Positions 47,721-60,621 of a stretch of DNA of 64,000 nucleotides are shown one piece after another. Each line of letters begins with the position of its first letter. Position 1 is the stretch's first letter. Source of the DNA: Haliclystus octoradiatus (lineage: Eukaryota; Cnidaria; Staurozoa; Stauromedusae; Haliclystidae). Made by a program: the position numbers and the translations under genes. The notes beneath the pieces are model-generated. The model had not been told where the DNA came from. It ran no database searches and saw only the letters and a list, made by a program, of their open reading frames with translations. Location of the stretch: NCBI GenBank assembly GCA_916610825.1, contig OU744446.1, positions 35,565,833 to 35,629,832 on the forward strand, in the 5' to 3' direction.

Positions 47721-49227
47721 TTTGAATAAAGATTAGCATAAATTCAACGATCAACGTCAGTCATAGCTTTGGCTTGGCTTCAAATTTCAGTTTCAGCATG
47801 GTTTCAGAAGGCACAGAAACAATACAAACGAAAACACGCACGTGTAGAGGCCATTTTTACTCTTTTAATAAAGTAAAAGTCTAAGAAAAGCATCATAAAA
47901 AACATATATCAACCAGGCTTGAAATAAATATATAGTTGTATCTCAAAATAGCTTTGATGTAATCTATATAAATAGCCTAATATAGTATTCTTTAGAATTC
48001 ATCAACTTCACGCAATTCAAGCTATTATTAAGATCTGTCGTCACCATACTGAGGTCGATCAGCGAACAAAGCTAAAATTAGATCGCAATAAATCAAGGAA
48101 AGGTTTAAGATGTGGGGTGGCACATAAGGATATCATAAGAATTCAAATTAATAAAAACATACTATTATTATTTATTCATTATTACTACATTTATTCATGA
48201 AAAGATGTTTCAAATTCCAGATAAATATAATTTTTTTTTTGTTGCATAATTTGGAACTGAAAATATGCAGAATAAAATTATGAAAAATAGATGTATCATA
48301 ATCTACGGTTCTTGTCTATATATAATAAAAAATGTTTATATTCCATGTGAAATTATCAGGTCCTGGATTAATGATGATGATGATGATAACTCTGAGATAT
48401 GGTATTTTTTATTTTAACCATGATTACTTAACCAGAAGCATCTAGATATGTAGGAAAAATTAAAAAAAGAAATACTTGATGAAGGACAATGCGGATGGCC
48501 CATAGCTTGCCATTGTTTCTATTGACACGCATCTGAACTTTGGAACATGCTGTGACATTTTTTTAAATAAAATTAAGTTTAATTCACATTTTTAAACAAG
48601 CTTTTTCTAAATAGAATACATGTAAATTTAAATTTTAAATGTTCAAATATTTTCAAAACAATAACGTAAAATTATATATAAGTCGATCAATACGCATGGT
48701 GATTGCCGCACGAATAAATTGTGTGTCGAAACAACTCATAATAATTATAACATTTTCAACTCAGATAAGATCAATAAGGAAGAAACTGCTTGGTTAAATT
48801 GGGGGGATAGACCCTCGATGCGATGTGATTTCTCTATGTAGACCCCGTCCTGCACTGAATACATGTTGTGTACTCGGTTGTGTATTGCTCCCACAACTTA
48901 AAGGGATGGGCAATTGAGCAACTGAAATGTCCCGGGTCCTTTAGTTCTGGCTAGCGTATAATTACTACGTGAGATTCATTTAGACCTTTTAATACGCAAT
49001 TAAAGTCTTGCAGCGATAGTGCATTATAAAATGCCAATATATACGCAGATTGCAGCGTAAGAGTAAAATATCAAGAATAACAAAAGGCACAATACCAACT
49101 CAGAAATGAACAAAGGATTTGACGAACTATAGACAATATAATTTCTATACAAAATAAATAAACACAATCTATATAACAAATATAAATAGTTTAAAGTTTA
49201 AAAATAGACATTGTTTTGAATTTAATT

Positions 49228-49887
49228 TTATGAACATGATACACCTCGACATAATATTTGTTTGGAACGAATCGAATAAATAAATTCATTGTTATTGATA
49301 TGATATCCAGTTGATGATGATATTCGATTATTAGTTAATTGTAAACCAATTTGTTTTGTTCCACATCTTTTAATCTCTAAACCTGCCGTTGTATTTTTAA
49401 TCTCAGGTGGTTTTGGTATATGTTTGACTTTAAGTTGTTGTAATAATTTTGTATCAAATGCTTCTTTCATTTCATTCCAATCTTCATAAGTATCGTGTTC
49501 ATCTTTATGGTTTAATTCACCTTGCATTTCTTTCATATATAAATCAATTCCTTTCCATGATGGTAATTGACGTGATAAACGACGATGACGGCGTTTTAAT
49601 TGAGCGTGTAATTGTTGTGTTTCGATTGCTGTAGCTGGCATCGAACAACGTCGCGGTAGATTTTGCGGAAAATCGGCATTTAGAAGTTGCATTGAATGGG
49701 CACGTGGACGAGAAGCAGTACCTTTATTCCAAGCCACAGGAGCCAGATGATTACTTGAAAATTTCCGTTTAGGTAAAGTTGCTTCTGGCTGATTTCGTTG
49801 TAAATCATTTAAATTATTCATTCTATTCGCAAACTCTTCCATCGATGCTTTTTCTTCTGAAATTTCAATTGGTGGAATAGCACCCAT
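49228..49887 (-). CDS. Unidentified basic protein, 219 aa, single exon
   Basis: The frame is long for this AT-rich sequence and is protein-like: an acidic, Met/Asn-rich start (EKASMEEFANRMNNLNDL), two RxxS-type motifs (SRPRAHSMQ and PRRCSMPA) that would suit basophilic kinases or 14-3-3 binding, a very basic helix (QLKRRHRRLSRQ), then LPSWKGIDLYMKEMQ and a moderately charged C-terminal half. No membrane segment or signal peptide. I do not recognise the family and no flanking exon was placed. The ATG follows AAAAAAAAGAT, where a splice acceptor is possible but not strong. Confidence 0.6.
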   Translation of the reverse strand: MGAIPPIEISEEKASMEEFANRMNNLNDLQRNQPEATLPKRKFSSNHLAPVAWNKGTASRPRAHSMQLLNADFPQNLPRRCSMPATAIETQQLHAQLKRRHRRLSRQLPSWKGIDLYMKEMQGELNHKDEHDTYEDWNEMKEAFDTKLLQQLKVKHIPKPPEIKNTTAGLEIKRCGTKQIGLQLTNNRISSSTGYHINNNEFIYSIRSKQILCRGVSCS

Positions 49888-52837
49888 ATCTTTTTTTTAT
49901 AAAATATTTAAAATTAAAATAATCAATTTTTTCAAGTAGTTCGTTGTCTAAAGCGTATTGCGTATAAATGACCAGACATGTAGGGTGTAATTTATATGAT
50001 CTAGCAGACAATGGATAATGATAATAATTTGCAGTAACCAATCAGAAAACAGTATTATAATAATAGATGTTGTACTCGCAAGCGTTTGACGTCAACCGGC
50101 AATTGTGTTTTAAATGGCGACCACCCTGCTGCAATACTTCACGCCCCGTTACCATTGCCCATTGGACTATATATGAGATAGTCAGTTCGGTGTATCACGT
50201 ATAAAAGGAAATTTGAACAGAATCCGACAAACGGATTTGATTTTTCCGTTACTGTTTGATTTCTCTCAGAATTGCTGATTTCTATTAGGCGGAATATTTC
50301 GTGCATTCAGGAATGTTCAAACGTGGAACATCGTCATACGCATGCCCAGTATAACATTATTTTTGTAAGCGCCATTTTCCAGATTTCCACCAATCAAAAA
50401 CAAGAATGATCATCATGTTTTAGAGTTTCATTTAATTCTATAATAGGATGGCAAGTTGGAGTATATTAAAAATCCAATTTAACAGGTTTCAGTCCAAAAC
50501 TGAATTACAAAAATAGAGGCGCACTGCAACAGTTTCCATGAAATACCAATTGAAACAACAAGTCGAAATAAACAACCAAATGATAAACCACTTTTAAAAC
50601 AGCTACGTAATACTTTATATTCATTTAAAACAAATTGTTGCAAGATACTACAAATTGTAACTGCCTATAATAAGTATAGGAAAAGTGTACAACTTAATGA
50701 CAATTATCTAACCGTGGTCAATTCTTAAACAGCTGTATTGACCGCTTCGTGTTTTCTAACCGTTACGGTGGAAAGACGTGACGGATAATTGTGGTAAGGA
50801 CCTCCTCGGTGGTTGGTCATTATTAGCCTATATTAATCCAAGGATATATATATGGCGATAGTTTTGAGTCATGAGTTATCATCATGGGCTATTTGAAAAT
50901 ACAAGAATCACATGGAAGTTCTGCATCGGTATTAAATTCTAATTACACAATAACTTCTTTATTGGTGGCAAAACATCAATAGAGTGCTCGATGCAGATAT
51001 GAGTCAAAGACTAGACATTGACACTAGAAACTAGGCATGATAAAAAATTAAGCACGTATATCAAAGTTATACAATCAGCTAAGCGGGTGGGGGCGGTAAG
51101 ATTCATGTCTGCCTTTAACGAGTTTTTAATGCACGGCTTTGCAAAAATCAAACTTATAGGTAATAAACAAATTGAAAATTGATGCAAGAATATGTAAATG
51201 CTACAGAAGAAAGATTTAGAATAAAAAAACTCGAAGCGAGTGTTAACTGATACATGGACTGATTACCTATTTTTACATTTTTGCCAGAATGACCATAGAA
51301 ATTGAACACACATATATAAAGTTTGTGTGTCAGAGCCGGCCATATATATGGCATGACTCTAAGATAGCCTACCATAAATGTCTATGTAAGAATGAAATAT
51401 ATGAAGAATTTTCATTTCATTTATTGCCCAACTTCAAAAGTTGTCAAACAGATTTATAACAAATTCATAGCAACGCAATAAAGAATATATTAAATATGCG
51501 TGATTTGAGATTAAATACCTATACAAATTTATAAAATGTTTAATAGACCAATCAATTGTATAGTTTTGAAACCGTTACACGCACATCATTGCTCAAATAG
51601 TGGTTAACCATAACAATTATACTACTGTATATCACAGATATATCGTATATCGATACACTAGGAACCCCGGCTAGAAACCCTTGTGTTTAAAATAAGAAAA
51701 TAGTTTCTTGACAAATGAATAAAGTTTAGCCTAAAACTGTATACAAGAACAAATCAACATAGTTAGATATAGCTAGAAACATGTAATTGATTCGAAAGAT
51801 TTCTTATTATAATGTCTTTCTTATATGTTCTTATCTTAATGTCTCGAAAGTAGAAAATGTATCCAACAATTAAGCTAGATCATCGAATATTCTATCCGTT
51901 GAAGCGTTGAGAAAAAAAAAAAAAAAAATGTAGCCCCAAGCGAAAAAGATTGAAACAAAGTTTAGAGAGCATAACATTCTGTTTGTTTTATTTTTATTTT
52001 GGACTCTACGTTGTGTCTTGTAAACGAGTCTCCTTTAGATTCTACGAATGGTCAGATAGAGAAAACTATAACAAAGTCTGATGATTAATTCGTCTTAAAC
52101 TTGTGCCCAAGGTTCAGCCAAAATGGGTTCAAAATTCTTGTAAAATTCTTCAAATTAGTTAGAACTTGGGAAGCAATTTAAAAATTTTAGGATCATTTTT
52201 TGCATCAACACTCGAACATGTTTCGAAGTGCATTGTCTTTCACTTAATTTACTTTAGTTTAGTAATTTTAGATTACTCTTTTTGAGTTCTGGGTATATGT
52301 AACAGGATTTTAGTGGAGTCTTATCTGGATTAATTTGCAGTCTCAAATTCTTTTACTAGGACTATTTTAAATCCGGAGTGTAAAAACTCGGACTACGTGA
52401 ACCTCTTGGATTATTGCCATTATTTTTATGGTTTATCATATTCAATCACTATGTAAATGATATTACAATCGATAGTTAATTATAGTTAATTAATTTAGTA
52501 AGAGACAAAGATGAAGTAAAGCCTTTTTCCGTTACTCGGAGTTTCACGGGTTTAATTGCGATGTTCCGACGGTAGTTAGCTAATTTATTAAATCTTGGCA
52601 AAGGGTCAATTTAATTAATTATTTTCTTATTATAACTTTGAAGATTACTCACTCTGATAACGGTCTATTTAAGACCAGGAAGATAAAATTCCAGAATGAT
52701 TATTCTTATAATAACACCTAATTGTGGATACTTAGGTCGAATATATCGAAATTCCCAGGTCGACAATTCTATGGTTTGTAGTATATTGTGAATTGAATTG
52801 AATCCGATTTCCAAAATACTCCTCTTTCACTTTCATA

Positions 52838-53025
52838 TACAGTGTAACATGCTTAAGTGCAAGTCAAAATTACCAACGGTTTCACTGCATTTATCCGAAT
52901 TTGCAGTTATCCGAAATTGTTTACAAAGGACTTGACCAGAAAATTGTTTAACGGGTTTCAAAGCCAGGTTGCAGATAAGCGGGAATTTCACTTATCCCAA
53001 TTGCACAAAAGCGGGTTATACTGTA
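52838..53025. mobile_element. MITE, 'TTATCCGAA' family, copy 2
   Basis: 188 bp with inverted ends: it begins TACAGTGTAACATGCTTAAG and ends with the complement of TACAGTATAACCCGCTTTTG. The interior is shared with 24808-24988 (ACTTGACCAGAAAATTGT). A weak remnant of the same family lies near 53850-53900. Confidence 0.8.
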
Positions 53026-53270
53026 TTATTTCTAAATGTTAAAATAGGTACCTCGAATTACATGACAGAAAGATATGAATGCTTAATTAAGAAAGGTTTA
53101 AAACCAGAATGTTTGTAAACTGTGGATAAAATAATTGTAATTATAATAACATAATCAGCTCACAATTCTATCCTGGAATAAGCGAGCATCTATAGATTAG
53201 TGCCGGGGATTATTCTACAGTGTAAAACTTAGTAAATTAATAATTAACAGAATACGGTTTCAATTTAAGG

Positions 53271-53460
53271 ACTTCAGATCTGACTATATTTTCTAGTCGA
53301 CTGTGGTTCAAATCCGACGGAATTGCATTGCGAGTAGCTGCGGTGCATCGTTGCACATTAACAATTGTTGCCTATCTGCCATAAATTTGTTGCAATTGAA
53401 TTGCAGTGTCGCAGCTGAGATCACCATTTAATTAAAATCACTGCTCTTACAGCGAAATGG
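53271..53460 (+). mobile_element. Degraded SINE copy
   Basis: It starts inside the tRNA-like head (ACTTCAGATCTGACTATATT, then GTGGTTCAAATCC) and continues through the body (GAGTAGCTGCGGTGCATCG, CAGTGTCGCAGCTGAGATCA). It lacks the segment after the B box and ends before the usual tail. Confidence 0.75.
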
Positions 53461-55415
53461 CCAATTCTGGTAGGGATTCGACCGTATCTCGACTACAACA
53501 ACAATACGAGTCATGTACCTCATTCGTATTTGCTTCTGATCGCTGTATAAACTTTAAGATTTACGAAAAGCAGAAAACTTTGAAATACATAAGTAATTTT
53601 CTTCCGATTAAAAACAAATTATTTTTGTACAGTGAACTTTTTAGGTTTATAATTCACAGTAGAAACTGTTATAATTGCAAGGGTGCGTAGGAGGTGTATC
53701 CCTTTGATTTAATTGTTACAATTTCTTCTTTCCTCGATTGCAATCACAAAGAATGGGATATATCATGCATTAATTATTACCTATATACAGTATACATAGT
53801 TTATGACAAGAGAAATTAATCTCAGTAATGTCGTGTTTTTAATTAATTAAGCGCAATTCGGATAATTAAAATTCACGCTTATCTGCAACTTTGTATGCTT
53901 AAGTATTTAATGGTGATGTCCTTGTTACACAATTCCGGATTATTCTGAATTAATATAAATAAAAGGCAAATATCTTGGTTAATTTTGATTAGAATACCTA
54001 TAAAATGTGTATTTGTTGTTTTGACCTTACAGACTCCATACAGTTATAAGTTTAGACAGTATTCACGTGTTATACGATAATTTAACGAAGAAGTCGTATA
54101 TGCAGTACCGGGGGAGGGTATTTTCATGGTCTCTGTACAAATATTTGGAGTATTGGTTTTCAAAATGAGCAAATAATTAAGATGTAACGCATAGAGCTCT
54201 ATAAATCCATTATGAAATGCATTTGAAAAATATTTGGAGTATACAATATGACGTGAATAAATTATTTAAAGTATCAAATTTCATATAAATATTTTCTGGA
54301 GGAGTGAGGGTTCTTCTGAATTGAAATTGGCACCCCTTGTATCTGAAGTTCCTGAGTTACCCCCCGGGTGTGCAGTGGGGAGGAAGTTATGCAATCAGAA
54401 ATCTGACACAGTAAAATAGTGCTGACGATTGAAGTACATATTATGTACATGAAACTTCAAGACATAGTTTCAGAAATCCGTGGTGAATTTTTCGTTTTGT
54501 GTAAATGATATTGGTTAGGGAGGAAACGAAATCCATCTTGATCGATATTTCCTGGACAATTTTGAAATCCGATTTGGTGACGTTTGAAAACTGGGCTTTG
54601 AAATTCTCCAAATCAATTAAAGTTAGAGTATACACGAACATTTTCTAAATTGAATATTTTTTGATTAAGACTGTTTGATAAATCTATTCTAAAACATTAG
54701 GTCACCATGCAGAATTATATAACTTTGTAGGCTTATATTACAAAGTACCGACATTTATAGTAAGTAAAATCAGAAAAAAAAAACGTAGCCACAAGCAAAA
54801 ATAAACAATGATACTGCACATGGTGGAATAAATCAAGAAATTAGTTTTCCCTTTTAGCATTATCAAGCATTTGAAGTCAGGTATATACCTGCATGTATAT
54901 CGTTGAGGATATATATAATGACGCTTACATCGTAACTGTTCGATGAAGGGAATTTCAAATGATTTAACTATTTAATTTAACTATAAGACCTTTATTTGTC
55001 CAGTGGCAACTCAGTGGCAGAGTTTCGTTGTTCATTGTTGTTATTATTATTTGTTAATTTATCGTAGAATTTCAAAATAAACTCCCCCAGATAGGCTTAC
55101 CTCTATTAACCAGTTATGAGCTACGTCTACTTAATTAATAATCAGACAATGAGTGCGTGGTGTCTGATTGTTTCAGTAGAAATTGAGAATAGCAGTACAA
55201 ACGAAACTAATTACAGGAACATTCGTTTTTTGAGTATCAATTAGAATATGAAGTGTCAATCAAGTCAATCAAAGTTTACCAGGTATATATTATATTATCA
55301 GAAAACAGAGCACGATTAAGCAACTAATCAGAGGGCAGAGCATCGAATAGTTTAAGTTCTCGAGTATCTATATTATTAGTTTCTTACCTAAAACAACTTA
55401 TAATTAACTCCAGAA

Positions 55416-55725
55416 CCCGGGGGGGGGGTAACTCCAGCTCTTCAGGGACGGTGCCACTTTAGAAAAAGGTAAAGTACCCAAAATGTTTCAAAAATTCTGT
55501 TGATGCTACCCAAAATGTTCTAGCAGGTTGATTGATTTTAAGTAAATACACAAAAATGATGCAAAATTTTTTCAAAAATTCTTGCAAAAGTCAAAAATTG
55601 GATACCCAAAAGCTCCAAAATTTGAAATCTCACACCCAAAAAGTTTTTTCTCAGCTGGAATATGGACCCAAACATAGTGGCACGTCCCCGTATAGCTGGC
55701 ATAGTGGAGTTACCCCCCCCCCCGA
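55416..55725. mobile_element. MITE with G/C-homopolymer ends
   Basis: The left end carries 10 G then TAACTCCAGCTCTTCAGGG; the right end is the inverted form, GGAGTTA followed by 11 C. GTGCCACT / GTGGCACG mark the inner edge of the arms. The interior repeats CCCAAAA-type phrases. A related one-ended remnant may be at 24058-24300 (CCCCGGGGGTAACTTCC) and 54357-54370 (GTTACCCCCCGGG). Confidence 0.65.
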
Positions 55726-56138
55726 GCTCAAGAATCAGCATAATATTTGTAATTTAGTTCTTGTGCTTCATTCGAACTATTAATTATTTGCCTGATTTGT
55801 TTAACATGTGCAAATATAACGCATTAAAAACATTGACAGTTACATAAAAGTATTACACTGAATAATATAAAGTTTTTTAAACATCGCGCAAACACAGTTT
55901 AATTACCATTTAGCAAAGTCTACAAAATCAAACGAAGGTTTGCAAGGTCCGATACAGAATATTGTTTTATATTCGGTCCAACATATCGATTCAATGCCAG
56001 TTAATCTTATTGTTTCCAAATAGGAAATAAACGTTTATAACCATTTGAAATAGTAATCATACGGCAATCAATAGAAAAAGGAGAACGATAATATTAGTAA
56101 TAAAGTAACGTAACCTCTCGCTAGAAATACCTCTAAAT

Positions 56139-56250
56139 AAAGGCATCAAATTGACCATCGCGCCTTGCGGGCTCAAAGTTGAAAAGTGAATGCCATTTTT
56201 CAAGCCAGCGAGCGCAAAGGCCAATGGTAAATTTTATGCTTTTGACACTT
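56139..56250. mobile_element. Small MITE related to the GACCGGC-end family
   Basis: It runs from TAAAGGCATCAAATTGACCA to the rough complement ending GGTAAATTTTATGCTTTTGA. The arms pair over about 25 bp. The layout is like the 207-bp family but shorter and with different sequence. Confidence 0.5.
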
Positions 56251-56473
56251 AACACCAATATAAGATTCAAATAGCCATTTATACAGATAACTGTGCTAAT
56301 CTAGACAATGCAGCGCTAATATTTGAAACTTCAAATCCCTGTGGGAGGAATGCAATACTAAGCAGTAGTAATAAATTAACTCACTGTGTAGTAGTGGTAC
56401 AATACAGTACATTTTCATACAATATATTATGAAAGCCTGTACGGTTTACAATATACAGTGTTGCAATACATGC

Positions 56474-56663
56474 TACAGTTGAACTTGGTTAACATCCCCT
56501 CTTTTAATGTCCCACCTTGCTTAATATCCCCACTTAAAACTGATTTCCATTTTCAATTCTCCATACAAACTCTCATATTCTTACCTCGCTTAATATCCCA
56601 CCTCGCTTAATGTCCCGCTTTTTATCTTTACCAAAGGGGGGATACTAAGCAAGTTCGACTGTA
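56474..56663. mobile_element. MITE, 'AATGTCCCGCTT' family, copy 2
   Basis: 190 bp. It begins TACAGTTGAACTTGGTTAAC and ends with the complement of TACAGTCGAACTTGCTTAGT; long internal matches to 46862-47031. Confidence 0.8.
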
Positions 56664-57321
56664 TCTATATCATATGTGTTGTATTACGAGAGATAATAAA
56701 CAGTGTTGTGTTCAAGACCATAATTTGGGCAATGCCCTCATTGCAACATAGTACATTTTGTATGGACGTTGGGTACTAGTTCCAATCAATTATCATATAT
56801 AGGTAATCCATTATGCAATATAATGTAACGGAATATCTTACAATATGATCATTATTACACGTATACTGTACATTGAATCACTTGCCAGAAAGATATGAAT
56901 GCTTAATTAAGAAAGGATAGAATTTGGAATGCTATACATTATATATATATATGTATATATTAGGTTATAGTTGGAAAGAAAATTTTCTAAATACACAAAA
57001 AAAAATTAATAAAAAAAAAAATCAGAAAAATCTTCTTTTGTTCTTAAATTTTTTCAGAAAATGAGTTCAATTTTTTTATAAATTGTTTATTAGAAAAAGA
57101 GAGAGTATATTTTGCCACAAAATGAAATTAGAACCGAAGAAAACCAAAACGGATGATATCAATGTCATGTTTTATAGGTGTTATTTAAAAACTTTATGAC
57201 GTAGTACATTTAGTCCTAGAAACGGCACCCCATTGTCAAATGTTTAAGGAACGTATACCCCCTAGGTTTGATAAAAGAAATAACTGTCAATCAAATATGA
57301 ATCTTACCTTCTTAAATGCCA

Positions 57322-58683
57322 TTATAATTGCTCCATTAATGCATCTAGATCTAAAGATGGCGTATTCGAATTTCTTGAACTGCTTCTTCGAGTTGATGTC
57401 GATGGTCGCCTACATACCAAAGAATAATAATAACAAGATCTACAAATTGGTATAACATTCAATTAACTTTTAACTAATTATTATTGTCATTAATAGGGAT
57501 GTTTATATCAGAGTCATTTGGTATTGAAATTTAGAGTCAAAAAAAAAATTTAAAAATTTAAAAAACATTGACAAAAAATATCTTTACACCAACAAGTTTT
57601 GTATAACGTTTAAATTTTTCAAAAGGGGTCTGTTCGAAGCGGGGTATGGCAGTTATTATGCCGATACTTGTGCATGAACACATAAGACTATGGAAAATAA
57701 AGAGCGTTTAAAAACATTGCTTTCAACGAAAAAATCACTCCTCTAGAAATAGAGGTGTGGTACGAGTGCCCATGACCAAACTTTGTAAACAAACTTATAA
57801 TTGTTTTGTAAACCATATATGAAAAATGATGATTATTAACATTGCTTAGTCTTTAATTAATTATAACTTACTGTGTAGTTTCTGTTGACTCTTCAGCTTG
57901 CCTTGAAGGTCGGGGAAGTGAAGTAGTTCTAGGAAGGTTCGATGATGCCGTTTGTTTAACACGAGAGCGCTTGGGTCTTCCCCTATAACAAAAAATGATG
58001 GGACATGATCAACATAAATTGAGCTGACACAAGGAGATCAGAATAAGTAGTCTAGTCTTAGTGGTTAACTATTCTTATTATATATATTGTTTGGGTTGTT
58101 TGAGGCACATTGTGATGGGTTACCGTTGGGGGGTTTGACTTCCATAATCTTTTGACGAGGGAGATTTCACAGCATATGAGAATGAAGACTTTAAAATTTC
58201 ATGTTTTTTTATTACAAAGGTGGAACATAGTGTTACGGCACAGAATGCAGCTAACTTAAATTAGGATCAAGATGAACACATTATAAAAAGATCCATGTAA
58301 TAGCCTATAGTTTATATTTCAACAATGTTTGCCAATACATAATCGGTGTTTGGCGATGAGCAACGACTGCTAAAAATGTTTCTCGGTATAATCAACAGTT
58401 AGTATTCATAATTGACAGATATAAACTTATAAATATAAAATTAATCTGATTAGATGCTAGCTATGTTTAATTATTATGGATAGTTTTGACAGTGGATAAT
58501 TGCGCACATATTTCGAATAATCCAATATAGCTATCTAGAGAGTAGAGACACCAAGATATAAAAGACAGTGGATTACCGTTTAGAAGATATTGGTTGAGGA
58601 TCTTCTGAGTTCAAACTAGGTAACAGGACGTCACATAGGTCAGATGATGGGAGAAGGCGCTTTAAAGTCGAAGCAGATTTGTC
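57322..58683 (-). CDS. AT-hook protein, last three exons (5' part not found)
   Basis: Three exons with matching phases: 58683-58577, 57982-57872 and 57409-57322 (stop TAA at 57324-57322). The junction of the first two creates SSKRGRPKRSR, a canonical AT-hook (GRP core flanked by basic residues) that would bind the minor groove of AT-rich DNA. It is followed by a low-complexity S/T/R/P region (NLPRTTSLPRPSRQ, RPSTSTRRSSSRNS) and the C-terminus SLDLDALMEQL. The first exon gives DKSASTLKRLLPSSDLCDVL. All acceptors are T-rich with AG and the donors are GTAATC and GTAAGT. The protein is probably a nuclear DNA- or chromatin-binding factor. The rest of the gene must lie to the right, perhaps outside the window; family unknown. 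A TTTATT at 57086-57091 (AATAAA on the minus strand) could be its poly(A) signal. Confidence 0.75.
57696..57774 (+). mobile_element. SINE 3' fragment
   Basis: Only the tail part is left (AAAGAGCGTTTAAAA..., AGAAATAGAGGTGTGGTACG). It is in the last intron of the AT-hook gene. Confidence 0.7.
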
Positions 58684-58698
58684 CTGAAAAACAAAATA

Positions 58699-58868
58699 GA
58701 GTCAAACCTGTTGTAAACGGTCACATCTATACAGCATTTACCTGTATATAGTGGTCACTCTAGTAATATCCACAGTAGCATTTTCTATAGAATTAACCAT
58801 GTATATATAGGCCATATGCATATAGTGGTCAATTTATTTATGTCTCGATTAGTTGGATATATGTGACG
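58699..58868. mobile_element. MITE, TACAGT..CCTGT family, distal copy
   Basis: It begins AGAGTCAAACCTGTTGTAAA and contains CCTGTATATAGTGGTCACTC and GTGGTCAATTTATTTATG like the copies in RNF2. It lies just upstream of the AT-hook exon at 58683-58577. Confidence 0.6.
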
Positions 58869-59599
58869 GTTCGTGTCAGAATCAACAATCGGGGAAAAAT
58901 CCAATTGTAAAGTTTGGCGGAAAGAAGTTGGAAATTATTGAACATTTAAACATATCTTTATAAATAAAATGAGATAGAGTCATCCGAAATGAAAACAGAT
59001 GGAAAATTCAAAAATATATAAAAACTCTAAATTAGATAATCAAATGAAACCAAATCCCAAATTTTATTGAAATGTTGATTTTGACACGAACCGTCACATA
59101 TCTGAAACAGGTCTATAAAATTTGCTTTCAAAGTTTTCTGTGGACTTGTATGTTCATTCATTATAATCTTAATTGCATATAAAGAAAAGAAAGAGCTGCA
59201 TAAAAAAGGGAAAACAAACAATTTGGATCATTATACGCATACGAGATATATTCGAACGTATCTCCTGGAGTTTTACAGTGTGTAAATAAGCGTAGGCTTT
59301 TGATTGAGTTTGCGAAATAAGCGTAGGTTTAAGATTCGGTACTCATGATAATCTCAATTAACAAAGCATTTGATATTATGATATTATTATCCATATTCTT
59401 GGAAACACGTTTCGACAGACAAAAGAAAATGTTTGATTAATATTAGATGTAGTTCATTAACGTTAACGACAACGAAGGAATGAAAATATATAGGCTTCGA
59501 TTCAGGTTATCTGGATTTTCAATAAAAATTACACAACAACAAAAAGACATTACACAGTATGATATCTCGATCACTTATGGCTAAAATAGAGTAGGCCTA

Positions 59600-59972
59600 A
59601 TTGAGACTGTATCGCCTTATAAACTGAAGGCACCCGTACAACGCTTTTATTTCTAGACGAGAGGCTATTTTTGATAATGACAAATAGCAATTATTGTAAA
59701 TGCTTTTTACTGATCTCAGCCGAGCCACTGCAGATCAACATTCCGTGGCAGATATGCCTCGCTTGTCAATGTGCAGTGATATGCCACAGCAATTCCTCGT
59801 GCAATTCCCTTTGGATCATTCCATCCGCCATCAGAATCTGGTACACATTTGATGTTTTAGATAAAGTAAAGGCTGAATAATTGAACTTCGGGGGGTAGGG
59901 GGGGGGGGTGGTTGAGCCAAAATCGATCTGATCTGAAGTCTTGTTGCTCTGCCATCTAAGCTAATCCTCGCA
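59600..59972 (-). mobile_element. tRNA-derived SINE, antisense, with G-run insertion
   Basis: The complement of the family: tail (GAAGGCACCCGTAC) at the left and head (GCTCTGCCATCTAAGCTAAT) at the right. A G-rich stretch (59891-59909, GGGGGGTAGGGGGGGGGG type) sits where the tRNA-like part meets the body. Confidence 0.85.
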
Positions 59973-60621
59973 CTCAAATCTGCTCAAATCATGAAACATG
60001 AAAGAACACTGCGCCTCAGCCAAAGTTCTTAAAACCCACACACACGGGTTGGTAAAATTGTGTCAAAAACCGGAGCGGTTTACACACTTGGGGGGATTTT
60101 TGAGGAACAGCATACATTTTTACTTAACGAAAGGATTTTTACTTGATTTTCCCTTCTCGGTTTTTCTAGGGCAATGTGTCGTTTTTAAAAAATATTTAGG
60201 GTATTTTTTCACGATCTTAAACTTTTTAATGGTCATTTTCCCAAAGTTCTATTTAAGCAACCCCGTCCAAGCGCAATGGAAGTATTCCACTGGAGTTTTA
60301 CATGCACATCTTTCGAAACGAAAGTAAATACTAAACGTATACTATGGCAAAGTTTACAATCAAAATCTACCGAATCAATTCAAATATCCACAATTCCGCA
60401 TGCACAATAAAGGCAAAATGACGTGTAGACGAATTCAATAAGCCCACGGATCATCCAGTGGCTACTATATAAAGGCCTACCCACATAAAATCAGATAACG
60501 TTAATGAAAGAAGATACAAATTCAATATAAAGTGTTTTAATATATCTGGATTAAGTTCTAGAATGAATAGAGTTTAAAAAATGTGTGACTTTCAATTAGT
60601 GCCTTATTTATTTCCCAAAAC

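Larger units (their letters stand above)
40855..49227. other. Intergenic region between Sox and next gene
   Basis: Mostly AT-rich sequence without convincing open frames. Recognised content: a TA microsatellite (43369-43399), a possible DNA-transposon/SINE composite (44.46-45.08 kb), a full-length SINE (46224-46594) and a MITE (46862-47031). Regulatory DNA of the Sox gene may lie here but cannot be told by eye. Confidence 0.6.
49888..57321. other. Intergenic region with MITEs, no recognised gene
   Basis: 7.4 kb of AT-rich DNA. Recognised: a poly(A) tract (about 51911-51928), MITEs at 52838-53025, 55416-55725, 56139-56250 and 56474-56663, and a degraded SINE (53271-53460). No open frame above 108 codons or with protein-like composition was seen. 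Confidence 0.6.

Noticed and set aside
59998..60327. 109-codon plus-strand frame
   Set aside because: No motif, no splice context and a hydrophobic composition expected from T-rich DNA.
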